Below, in pieces: positions 1 through 8,922 of a DNA stretch of 64,000 nt. A program made the translations under genes and the position numbers. Numbering within the stretch: the first letter of the stretch is position 1; every line of letters begins with the position of its first letter. This DNA is from Dermanyssus gallinae (lineage: Eukaryota; Arthropoda; Arachnida; Mesostigmata; Dermanyssidae), in the NCBI GenBank assembly GCA_003439945.1, contig QVRM01000968.1, positions 747,501-811,500 on the forward strand, read 5' to 3'. Under the pieces are notes generated by a model. It saw only the letters and a list, made by a program, of their open reading frames with translations. It had not been told where the DNA came from and ran no database searches.

Positions 1-518
1 GCGTCGAGCCCGTCACCCCCTTCCTTCCCCCTTCCCAGGCAAGCAGGACACGGAGGTTGCTTAACGGGTTCTCTTTAGCAATAGATGATAGAAAGATGTA
101 CGGCTGTATGTACGGTGTTCACATAGGCTTCTCTTCTTGCTCTCTTGTGTTCACTCCCTATCTCTAGCTTGCACGCGCTTTCTATCTCTTTCCCCCTCTA
201 TCACTTTACTTCTGGGTCTGAAGCTCTTTGAAGAGCTCTCGAGCGAGCGGAAGCAGACTCCAACGACCAACCCCGAAGACAAGAATGAAGACACCAAAGG
301 AAAGAAGCAAGAAATGAATGAAGGGGTCGAGAGGGAGGAGGGTGGAAAGCAGATACACTTCTCTCTGGCGAACGATCGACGTAGGAAGATCCCACCGAAA
401 ATCAAGCCAGTTGTCGTGTTCCACTTACTCTTGCGTGAGTGGTGCGCACTCAAACAAAAGCGCGCTCTGCAAAGTTTGCCGGCGCACGAAACGACTGGAA
501 CGCGGGTTATGGGGTGCT
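1..518. other. 5' flank of the LINE, no gene seen
   Basis: This flank holds CT-rich and GA-rich low-complexity sequence. An open frame on the plus strand (137-592) and overlapping frames on the minus strand are present, but they are compositionally biased, overlap one another and match no family I recognise. I see no promoter or RNA gene that I can defend. The LINE target-site duplication begins at its right edge. Confidence 0.5.
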
Positions 519-531
519 ATATATATAATTC
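519..531. repeat. LINE target-site duplication, 5' copy
   Basis: The 13-mer ATATATATAATTC occurs here and again at 4578-4590, immediately outside the inferred ends of the LINE. The AATTC end is not part of a simple TA repeat, so chance is unlikely, although the TA part lowers the information content. A matching pair at both boundaries is what target-primed reverse transcription leaves. Confidence 0.75.
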
Positions 532-546
532 TTCCATTCTTCCAAG

Positions 547-1737
547 ATGGCGGCGTTCATGCGGACGGATTTTTTATGCGCTCTCGCATTAATCTACTTT
601 GTGACCCAGAACTGTGCTTCGAAACTTGAAGGAACAAGCGCAAATGGTCAACGGTACTCACCCGGAGTAGATGATGCATATACGCATACTGCAAACAGTC
701 TACAAAATGCGGTGAGTGTTTATTTGAACATACCTCGACGCCGGTACACAAAGGGTCAGCTGCTACGCGCATCTGCGCTAATGCTGATTCTCCTTCTGAG
801 TGGAGACGTCGAACTCAACCCAGGCCCGCCCTGTGCATCATGTGGCGGCCAGTTTCAGCAAATAAGAGATCGCTCTATGTGTGAAGGCTGCAGTAGACCT
901 GTGCACACACACTGTGCTTTCCAGATTCCTGACAAGTCCACAATTAATTGCAAGTCGTGTTTCTGGAAAGAAGTTTCACTCATCGTTGCGGCTAATACGG
1001 TCGGTAAATCCGATTGTAAATGTACTACTGAACTACAGGCGCTCAAGAAACGATTTGACGAACTATTAAAACAGCTCAAAAATAACAACTATACTACGAT
1101 GCGAGCAGCTGACCTACACTCAACTCAACAGGTCAAGCAACATCAACAACAACAAAAGCAGCAACAGCAGCGGCGGGAGCAAGGCCCACGTGCCACATCC
1201 ACGTCGCAATACACACCACGTCGTCTTGGCTTCAACGGCGATCCACGCAAGAATGTGAACACACCAAAGAATGGACAAGTGAGACGAGCCGACATGTGGA
1301 ACATTGTAGGAAAGCGCGGACGGGTTGTGCACGTAACGACAGGCACAAACAAGATGACGGACTTGCACGTCGTAAACGATCGTGACGTGCCCGAACGGCC
1401 AAGAATGAAAGCACTATTCTTGACCCGTATTGCACTCTCACACTCGAGCGAAGAACTACAACAATATGTCACCCGTATCGTAGGCCCCGACGGAGAAGTA
1501 AAAGTAACAAAACTTGCTGGACTGAACCAAGCATATTATAACAGTTTTCACGTTCAAGTCAGAGAGGAGAAATTCCAAGAAATACTTGATCCCGCGGTTT
1601 GGCCCGAAGGCAGCCGTTTCCGTCCCTATCGTGGACAACTAAAACCATATAGAGTATACAGCGTAAGAGAAGGGGGGTCGGGTATTGGAGAAAAACGAAG
1701 CAGGCTAGATGAGTCCTTGCAGCACACTCCAATGTGA
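547..1737 (+). CDS. LINE ORF1 protein: 2A ribosome-skipping motif plus PHD-like zinc finger
   Basis: A 396-residue protein starting at an ATG in good context (AAG before ATGG), 15 bp inside the element. Residues 9-21 form a hydrophobic stretch after a short charged start, resembling a signal peptide. Residues 77-85 are leucine-rich and lead into SGDVELNPGP, with the skip expected between G93 and P94. Residues 96-138 show a C4HC3 PHD-type pattern (C96, C99, C112, C115, H120, C123, C135, C138). A glutamine-rich stretch lies at about 195-210. Residues 285-370 resemble the C-terminal domain of many invertebrate LINE ORF1 proteins (LFLTRIA, then SFHVQV and WPEGSRFRPY). ORF1 proteins of this kind bind the element RNA; the role of the N-terminal peptide is unknown. 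The frame is intact and is followed by a single TGA before ORF2 in the same frame. Confidence 0.88.
   Translation: MAAFMRTDFLCALALIYFVTQNCASKLEGTSANGQRYSPGVDDAYTHTANSLQNAVSVYLNIPRRRYTKGQLLRASALMLILLLSGDVELNPGPPCASCGGQFQQIRDRSMCEGCSRPVHTHCAFQIPDKSTINCKSCFWKEVSLIVAANTVGKSDCKCTTELQALKKRFDELLKQLKNNNYTTMRAADLHSTQQVKQHQQQQKQQQQRREQGPRATSTSQYTPRRLGFNGDPRKNVNTPKNGQVRRADMWNIVGKRGRVVHVTTGTNKMTDLHVVNDRDVPERPRMKALFLTRIALSHSSEELQQYVTRIVGPDGEVKVTKLAGLNQAYYNSFHVQVREEKFQEILDPAVWPEGSRFRPYRGQLKPYRVYSVREGGSGIGEKRSRLDESLQHTPM
805..828 (+). other. 2A-like ribosome-skipping site in ORF1
   Basis: Codons 87-94 read DVELNPGP, an exact match to the 2A consensus D-V/I-E-x-N-P-G-P, preceded by a leucine-rich stretch as in known active 2A sequences. 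In established 2A peptides the ribosome fails to form the last glycine-proline bond. That would release a 93-residue N-terminal peptide and a separate ORF1 protein beginning with proline just before the zinc finger. Activity here is inferred from the motif only. Confidence 0.85.
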
Positions 1738-3894
1738 CTGAATTCCCGATTAAATAACCCGCCAAGACTAAAAGGTCAGTCGAGGTGTCTTTTATGGAAC
1801 GTAGAGTCGTTGGCGTCACTGTACGAGACGTCAGGAGAAAACGATTTTAATGAGCCTGATATTATGTTTTTAACAGAGACTTTTTTAACCGACATGACAC
1901 GCATTACATTTCCAAATCACAAGGCGTTCCATGGGCTAGCGCTTAAACCACAGGGATATGGACGGCCAAAATGGGGTGTAACAATAGCAGTTCGGACATC
2001 AGAGTGGGCCCGTCAAATTAAATGTACCGCTCGCCAGGTTATTGTAGAACTTTGTGACTATTATTTAGTGTGTATATATAGCCCACCCGACAAAAAGACT
2101 GTAAATATAATACAAGATATTGGTGATTGTTTAAGTAATTGCAAAGACTTGCGTAAGAACGTTATAATAGCAGGAGATTTTAACGTCAATTTACAAAAAG
2201 ATGACGCGCGCCAGACGGGTTTTATGGTAGGTATTAACGAAATTGGATTGAACGTCGAAAACAATTTTAGCGATCCAACCTATATTTGTTGGAACGGCAG
2301 CAGTGTAGTGGATATTGTGCTAACTACAAGCCGTCAGCCAGGGACAATAATACGTAATCTTAGGCCGATAACCTCAGCACACCGTAAGCACTGCAAAGTA
2401 ATATTCGACCTATTACGCCCCGAACCTTACAATCCAGTCCAAAACCAACAACAACTCAGCCGAACATTGAACACAAGCACGCTACAACAGGCCCTTAAGT
2501 CACTACAATTTACGTGCGATGTTAACCACGTAGAAAATAATCTTAGATGGGCAATTTCCCAAGCAGCCAGGCCTAAAAACGAAATGAAACCACGGCTACA
2601 CAAACCCTGGTTCGATAATGAATGCAAATACATGAAACATATTATTTGTACACATAATGACATGAGCCAAGGAGGTCTACAACAGTTAGCTCTCCTTAAA
2701 AGAATATTTAAGGCCACGAAGAAAGAAAAGAGGCTTCGACACGAAGAAAAACAAAGAATGCGCCTTGTACGAGACAGCGTATATAGACCGTGGCTTCTCC
2801 TTCCGACACGCTCGGCCACAGGAAATCCACTAATTAATGATATAGAATGGACGACACATTTCACAAATCTTCTCAGCGGTAAAACAGCCCTCCCAAGGAG
2901 AGACCCTGGATCTGAGTTCATTCCTTTTACGGAAGCCGAAGTAGGACTAGCAGTCACATCAAAGCATAATAACAAGGCAGCGGGGCCAGACCAAATCGTG
3001 TACGAGCACTTAAAGGCCAACATAAGTATTTTATGCCCCCCATTAACGAAACTTTACAATATGTGCCTACGCGAGGGTAAAATACCAGATGAGTGGAGAA
3101 AGAGCTACCTACAGCCTATATATAAAGGCAAAGGAGATGCTACGGACCCAAAGTCATACCGAGGCATCTCCTTAACAAGCGTGATATACAAAGTACTCAC
3201 TTCACTCATTGCCTCGAGGCTCTACGAGCACACAATTGAACAACTTCCGACGGAACAATACGGATTTCTTCGAAAACGCTCAACTGCAGACGCTCTGAAG
3301 TTTGTACTGGACCATGTAGAAGAACGACAGGCTCAAAGTGAAATGACTTACGCAGCATTTGTTGACTTCAAAACCGCCTTCGACTGCGTACCCAGGGATC
3401 GCCTTTTGCAAGTCATTCACAGCAGATACGCAATCACGGGCCCGATGTACAACCTCATACATGACATGTTAGTCCATAACTGCATCTTTATTAAGAACGG
3501 CGATCATTATGTCAGGGACCCAATCATACAGAGAACCGGCGTCGCCCAAGGAGACTCCCTAAGCCCATTTTTATTTATCCTATACGTGGCAGGTCTAACG
3601 GAAGTTCTACGAGAAGTAAAAGCACCGCATGCTTTCTATGCCGATGATCTGGTGGTTCTCGCAAAATCCCGAGACCACTTACAGTTCTATCTTAGCGAAT
3701 CGGCAAAATGGTGCAATGAAAATAAACTGACAATGAATATAAACAAGACAAAAGTCCTACGCTTTAGTCGTGGAGGAGCATACGCCATCGCAGATCGCCA
3801 TATAAAAATAAACGGCACTCCTATAGAGCTAGTAAGTTATTTCCCATATTTGGGAGTGACTCTAACTCACGACTCTCGTTTGGGAGGCACATAG
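1738..3894 (+). CDS. LINE ORF2, endonuclease and reverse transcriptase part (frameshifted at its 3' end)
   Basis: An open frame in the same phase as ORF1, separated from it by one TGA at 1735-1737. It has no in-frame ATG before 1864, which already lies inside the endonuclease, so the protein probably needs readthrough, reinitiation, or an originally fused ORF. AP-endonuclease motifs: LLWNVES near 1783-1803, FLTET at 1867-1881, GDFN at 2173-2184, SVVDIV at 2302-2319 and a terminal histidine region near 2375. Reverse transcriptase motifs: AAGPDQI near 2980, FVDFKTAFD near 3358-3384, GVAQGDSLSPFLF near 3541-3578 and FYADD at 3634-3648. The frame ends at a TAG (3892-3894) created by a shift: the homologous protein continues in the minus-one frame, where 3927-4523 is open. 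Product: target-primed reverse transcription enzyme of the element. Confidence 0.88.
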   Translation: MNSRLNNPPRLKGQSRCLLWNVESLASLYETSGENDFNEPDIMFLTETFLTDMTRITFPNHKAFHGLALKPQGYGRPKWGVTIAVRTSEWARQIKCTARQVIVELCDYYLVCIYSPPDKKTVNIIQDIGDCLSNCKDLRKNVIIAGDFNVNLQKDDARQTGFMVGINEIGLNVENNFSDPTYICWNGSSVVDIVLTTSRQPGTIIRNLRPITSAHRKHCKVIFDLLRPEPYNPVQNQQQLSRTLNTSTLQQALKSLQFTCDVNHVENNLRWAISQAARPKNEMKPRLHKPWFDNECKYMKHIICTHNDMSQGGLQQLALLKRIFKATKKEKRLRHEEKQRMRLVRDSVYRPWLLLPTRSATGNPLINDIEWTTHFTNLLSGKTALPRRDPGSEFIPFTEAEVGLAVTSKHNNKAAGPDQIVYEHLKANISILCPPLTKLYNMCLREGKIPDEWRKSYLQPIYKGKGDATDPKSYRGISLTSVIYKVLTSLIASRLYEHTIEQLPTEQYGFLRKRSTADALKFVLDHVEERQAQSEMTYAAFVDFKTAFDCVPRDRLLQVIHSRYAITGPMYNLIHDMLVHNCIFIKNGDHYVRDPIIQRTGVAQGDSLSPFLFILYVAGLTEVLREVKAPHAFYADDLVVLAKSRDHLQFYLSESAKWCNENKLTMNINKTKVLRFSRGGAYAIADRHIKINGTPIELVSYFPYLGVTLTHDSRLGGT

Positions 3895-4523
3895 AAGAAA
3901 AACGAGCCAAAGCAACGGCAGTCATAATGCTTCTTGGAGAACTCCGTGACACCGACCTTAAGATTGCCGTCAACCTATTCAAGATAAAGATCGCACCAAT
4001 CGTCCAATATAGCTTACAAGTAATTGCGCCTCACCTTAGCCTGACAGATCTTAAGAACATCGACCGAGTTAAAACCTGCTTTATACAGCGTGTACTTGGA
4101 CTACCTAGGAACGCATCGGCGACACTAGCGCTAGCGCTTTGCCGAGAAAGAACCTTCACGGAGGACCTCATATCTGATGGAATACCATTTAATGCAGATG
4201 TGTTGGACCGATACCTAGAGTTTAGAGAGGAAAGAAATATTAATTTTGTAATGCAGAACTATACAGAAGGACCAGCGTTCATCACAGATAAGTGGAAGAA
4301 GGCTCTCCAAACAAATCGGACTCTGTTGTGTAGGATAACCTGGCATGGTTATCACCATTTTATATGTCTGAAGGGAGCGTGCTACGAAATTGACGAATGT
4401 GTGTGCAGATTTTGTGGAGAATGTAACATCAGCCGCTACCACTTGACACGATGCGCGTCAATCGACGCACAATCACTGCAGGAACGTGTGAATTACCTGC
4501 TTAATTGCAGCACTGAATTATAG
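3895..4523 (+). pseudogene. LINE ORF2, C-terminal part in the shifted frame with CCHC knuckle
   Basis: This continues ORF2 in the minus-one frame. The joined reading is natural from about 3882 onward, and the first ATG in this frame is at 3927. It covers the region after the reverse transcriptase palm and ends with a CCHC motif of spacing C-x2-C-x8-H-x3-C (cysteines at 4404 and 4413, histidine at 4440), followed by about 20 residues and a TAG stop. Such C-terminal CCHC motifs are known from several APE-type LINE clades. As it stands the segment is separated from the catalytic part by the frame break, so this copy is probably not autonomous unless ribosomes shift. Confidence 0.8.
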
Positions 4524-4577
4524 GACATACGGATTTATTGTAACTACCAATGTTATGGTGAATAAACTGAACTGACC
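4524..4577 (+). other. 3' UTR and terminal tail of the LINE
   Basis: Fifty-four bases from the ORF2 stop to the target-site duplication, containing AATAAA at 4561 and ending with a two-fold AACTG repeat (AAACTGAACTGACC). Short tandem 3' tails instead of poly(A) are known in CR1/L2-like and some other LINEs. There is no poly(A) tract. Confidence 0.6.
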
Positions 4578-4590
4578 ATATATATAATTC
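4578..4590. repeat. LINE target-site duplication, 3' copy
   Basis: Second copy of the 13-mer at 519-531, directly after the 3' tail of the LINE. It defines the 3' boundary of the insertion. Confidence 0.75.
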
Positions 4591-7229
4591 AAATGAGAAA
4601 AGGGATCACTTGACGTTAGAGATTCCAACTGTTAGTTGAAAGGAGAGGAAATCATGGTGTGCAACTCTACCGAAATTGCAACCTAAAGTAACAAACACAT
4701 TGGTGTAATAAAACCTCCTTAATTGATGCGCTCATTTATAGTACTCGCAAAGCCCGCGACCGTTCTAATGTTACAGCTAAATGCATGCTTAGCATTACAT
4801 TCATTACATTCTGAGATATTTCTTTGTTTTCTGAGAGAGATAGAGAGAGTGTTTGGCATAGGTCTCTTGAAGGTCAGTAAAGTGCCTAATTAACAACTGG
4901 TCGTCACTGAAATAATGCCTGTATATATATATATATATATTTAACTTACGCAAAGTCTAGTTATTCCATGGCATATAGAAGTATGAACGCAGAGACAAAT
5001 GACCCCATTCGATACTTACCCCGCCTAGTTGCGGTATTTGCGCACCAATATGTTTTATATTTGGCGCACTCGTGTGCACACAATTAAAACAACATTATTG
5101 CATCATCGTCAGCAATCGTCAGTGGCGTCTCCGGTTGTGTTGACGGGCATGTAAACTGGTATTATATTTGACTGTTGTTTGCTGTTGTCCGTAGAGCAAA
5201 TTGTGCAAATTCGTAGTGCAAGTTTGTGTACATATGTGCGTGTGTGTGCAGACAACCATAGCGCCCGAAATGCTATTTGACGCTCTATTGCGTGCGAGGA
5301 GTCAGCCAGACCGACACAGAGACAGTGTCCGGAGCGACGGGCCAGGAGCGGGCAAAATGCGCCCAGTTGGGCGTCCCTGGGAGCAATGGTTGGTGCATAG
5401 ACTTGCTGTCCCCGGAACTGATCACAATCATCATTACCGTGGTCACCACTTTCATTGTCGTCCCCGCTGTCCCCCCGTCGTCGCCGCCGCCGCTGCTGCC
5501 GCCACTACCACCACCACCGGCACGATAGCCGCAGCCATAATCAAGGAACCCCATTGAGTCCTCGCTCGCTTGGCTTCACACAGCGGGCCCTGGGAACTCG
5601 ACTCGGCATTTGAACGTGTTTACTCAATCCGCGACGGCAGCGGTAGCAGTGGCAACGGCTGAGAGTGGTATACTGCCATGGGCTGGTTCGCCCATGGTGA
5701 GTGAACCATTGGCAGGTAGAGAGGCGACTGCCCTTTGAGCTTGAGTAGTCGCCGCTCCCAGGGCACAATGGGAGGAAACGAGAGAGAGCACGAGGGATCG
5801 CGCAATCAAGTGACAGACGAGAGGGAAATCCGAGGGAAACATCGAAGAGAAAAACTCCGAACAGCTCGATTTGTGGTGGTCTCGTTCTTATAATTCTGCG
5901 CAGTTTGCCTCTGCAGGTACAGTTAATGTCCATGGAGAGCACTTACTGTGGATAAGGTTTTGTGTGACTTTGTTTCGTAGACGTTTGCAGACGTGAGGAA
6001 GGACGCGCGCTCCAGTACGGCAAATAAACGCGAACATTTACCGCTACTGATTCCATTTGCGCTGTATTTAGAATAAGTGATATAAATACCAAGTTTGAAA
6101 AAGTATGGTTTTAACTGTTCAATGTAATGCAATGACGGTATTGAGCAGTGAGGCTGCGGTTGTAGCAGTTTGGCACTTGTGCACGCGCTGGACGAATTCA
6201 CCTCTTTCTTCCTTTGGCAGCTGCACAAAGGGATCAGACGGAAATCCGCTTCTTCACGTCTCGCTGACTCGCTGAAAGTACGTCTTGGGCTATACTGATT
6301 TGCCTTTGATTAAATAATGAAACTGTTGCACATGAAACATACCCGTAAAATTTATTTGAGCACTTCTACTACAAAGCCTGTGGGCTGGCTTCAATTCAGT
6401 TTAAAACAATTATGATATCATAGCAGCTATGTGCTTGGTTAAACGCAATGTACCCCTATATGTGGAAGGCTCCAGAATTGCTTAAGACTGTGTGCACTGA
6501 CATAGGAGTCTTAATTCTCGTAATACTAAATAGGCTCAATCATTTGCAAGGTAAAAGTCATACATTTGCGCCCAGATATGCATTGCAACAGCTATGGCCT
6601 GTAGAAGCAATTTGAGCTATTTCCACTGTCGCAGACTTTTGAAGGGCACGAGTAATAGGGACAACTCACCATAATTACCTTCCAGAAAGTTAAAAGGATT
6701 TTACACTGTGTATGATATGGCCGACATCAGAGTCGTATGTGCGCTTGTAGTAGATCTTAATTGACTACTTCATAGGGAGCCCCACCAGGCATGCTTAGTC
6801 AGCTTGTCTGAAGCAAAACGTCACATTCAGCCGACATGTTTTACTTGAACACAGAGTTTTATCTCACTAGATGCTGCGGAGAACGGCCACTCCAATGAGA
6901 GGCACTATGTGTGTGTGGGGGGTTGAAAATTTCAGCAGCCCTTAACAGAGGTTTTTGACGTACTGCCCCACGGCCAGCAAATACTAATCTGACCAACAGT
7001 CGCTCTTGAGATCAATTGAGATGACGCAACCGTCATGACCGAACCGTGTGTTCTTAAGGGTAGTGCCGTAAACACTAGTATGATCTACTTTGACATGTTT
7101 ACTTGTCGCACATACGAGACGCTAAAAAAGTTGAATAACCTAGTCGCTGCTAGGTGTTACGCTTCACGACTAGTCTGCCACTTGATCTCGCCGTCTTGGC
7201 TTGCTCTCGGATCTAATCGTCTAGGTTTA
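4591..7229. other. Intergenic, no gene recognised
   Basis: AT-rich unique-looking sequence with a small (TA)n at 4922-4941, a GAGA tract near 4833-4850 and a GC-richer pocket at 5270-5560 made of GTC/GCC triplets. Overlapping frames at 5201-5557 and 5541-5942 are low-complexity and match nothing I know. CATGGTGAGTG near 5680 resembles a splice donor but has no coding exon attached. Confidence 0.45.
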
Positions 7230-7350
7230 TCGTCCTGGCGTAGACATAGCAAGATGCATGTGCAGAAATTCCTCTCCTGTAATATCAATGCTCGCTCTCT
7301 ACACAACGACCTCAACATTAGGAATCATCTTTATTCACCTCACCAGTCAT
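7230..7350 (+). pseudogene. Possible LINE endonuclease N-terminal relic
   Basis: Within an open frame (7035-7385) the stretch KFLSCNINARSLHNDLNI at about 7257-7318 resembles the start of AP-endonuclease domains of CR1/L2/Jockey-type LINEs, which typically begin with a beta strand followed by N-x-R/N-S-L. The resemblance stops after about 20 residues and no downstream endonuclease motifs follow. It could be a decayed fragment or chance. Confidence 0.3.
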
Positions 7351-7816
7351 TATTTACTCCTACCGTACTGATCATACGCCAATAACGTGTTATGTGCCCA
7401 TATAGCCAAACTAAGAAACTGTCTGAGAATGTGCAAGTAATGTACGTGGCACTTGACTCAAGCACGTGTTTGAATGTCCCGCTTTTATACGACGTTATAA
7501 TTGTGTTATTTCAATTATTCAGTCAACTGCATTTGAGCAGTGCCTTTGAGAGCTGAAGCACCCAGAAGTCGATAGGCTAACATAGATTAGAATTCCCTGG
7601 TGGGACGCACGGAAAGTCGGATATGTATGGCAAATATCTTCATCTAAAAGCTTCCGACGCTGCCCCGTAGAAAAGAATTGCCGTTCCTGAGTGTCGACAC
7701 GATCAGCGTAAAAAAGCGCCTGCATCCATTCATAGCTAAATCCTTTTCTGGTTGCTAACAGCCGCACTTAGCCTACCCGTGCATATATGTGTATATGTGG
7801 GAGTACACTAGTGCTG

Positions 7817-7819
<3 letters not shown>

Positions 7820-7853
<34 letters not shown>
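7820..7853. repeat. (TA)n microsatellite
   Basis: Uninterrupted TA dinucleotide run of about 34 bp. It encodes IYIYIY in any frame and explains the local open frames. Confidence 0.95.
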
Positions 7854-7862
<9 letters not shown>

Positions 7863-8077
7863 CTGTATGTATTTCTCTATATTTAATACAAACATTTGAT
7901 TTTAAAAATTCCGTAGTTCCGCTTGCGGCCGTGGAGCGTTCGCTCGAACAGGTGTGTACATATCTAACAGTGCGTTCGACAGCTCGCATCACGGGATCGT
8001 TGACAATGTCGCTAAACTCGCATCGCTGTACTGCGCCGCCGTTTCTGCTGCTATCCTGCAGCCATATCCCCTCCCCA

Positions 8078-8122
8078 CGCACACACACACACATATATAT
8101 ATACATATATATATATATATAC
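8078..8122. repeat. (CA)n-(TA)n compound microsatellite
   Basis: A CA run passes directly into TA repeats broken once by a C. Confidence 0.93.
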
Positions 8123-8769
8123 ATGCGTGTATGTATGTTTGACATAGAGAGAACACCTGATTGAAAGTCGCTTACAACTCCGAGAGCAGAGCGCCGTGTC
8201 GGACAAAGCCTGCATCGCACGAATTCCTCGCTACCGAGGGAGGATTATCTCGCGTCGAGTTAGATGCGCCGATGGATGCGGTGGCAGGGCCCGTAGCAGC
8301 AATACCAGCAGCAGCACCTGATTGCTGCTGCTACTGACGACAACAGCAACAACGACGAAAGCACAACGACCGCTGGCTGGCTGGCTGGCTAGTTATATAT
8401 ACCGATATACCCAAGATGTCTAGATCTTCGTGTCTAATTGAAGCGTGAGCGACGGAGAAGAAGCAGACGGAGAGTCAGTCGACCCGCGCGAAGATCATCA
8501 CCTATGGGCACCCACAACAGCCGACCAAGATGATGGACGGACGCCAATGCCCATACCGACTACAATGCACTTACTACCCACCCACACACTCACTCAGCCA
8601 CCCACCCACCCACCAGCCAACCCTATTCGCTCTATGGCCAATCAGTATGAGAATGAATCGTCAGCACGTATACCGCGTATGCACCGCATACCACTGCTAT
8701 CAGCCTGGCGGCTTCATCTGGTGGCTTGCTATCAGCTCTCAGTGCAGTGTGAAGACGTCTCGAGCGTGC

Positions 8770-8777
8770 AATATATA

Positions 8778-8846
<69 letters not shown>

Positions 8847-8849
8847 TAT

Positions 8850-8899
<50 letters not shown>

Positions 8900-8922
8900 C
8901 TATATGTATATATATATATATA
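8770..8922. repeat. Long imperfect (TA)n microsatellite
   Basis: About 150 bp of TA repeats with small phase slips and single GA or CT interruptions; the longest such array in the window. Confidence 0.95.

Larger units (their letters stand above)
532..4577 (+). mobile_element. Near-full-length non-LTR retrotransposon (APE-type LINE) with a 2A peptide in ORF1
   Basis: A 4046-bp element bounded by 13-bp direct repeats. It carries ORF1 (547-1737) with a 2A motif and PHD-like finger, then ORF2 (open from 1738) with an AP-endonuclease, a reverse transcriptase with FYADD, and a C-terminal CCHC. The 5' UTR is only 15 bp if the repeats mark the true ends. The 3' UTR is 54 bp and ends in a short GAATAAACTGAACTGACC tail without poly(A). 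Open frames with only one shift and one separating stop suggest a recent insertion. I cannot assign the clade. The ORF1 layout recalls CR1/L2-like elements, whereas a C-terminal CCHC is more usual in I, R1 and Jockey-like groups. Confidence 0.9.

Noticed and set aside
137..592. 151-residue frame before the LINE
   Set aside because: Low complexity at the start, overlapped by minus-strand frames, runs across the LINE boundary, no family resemblance.
1810..1812. Start codon of LINE ORF2
   Set aside because: The codon is TTG in the middle of the first endonuclease strand. The domain begins upstream in the same open frame.
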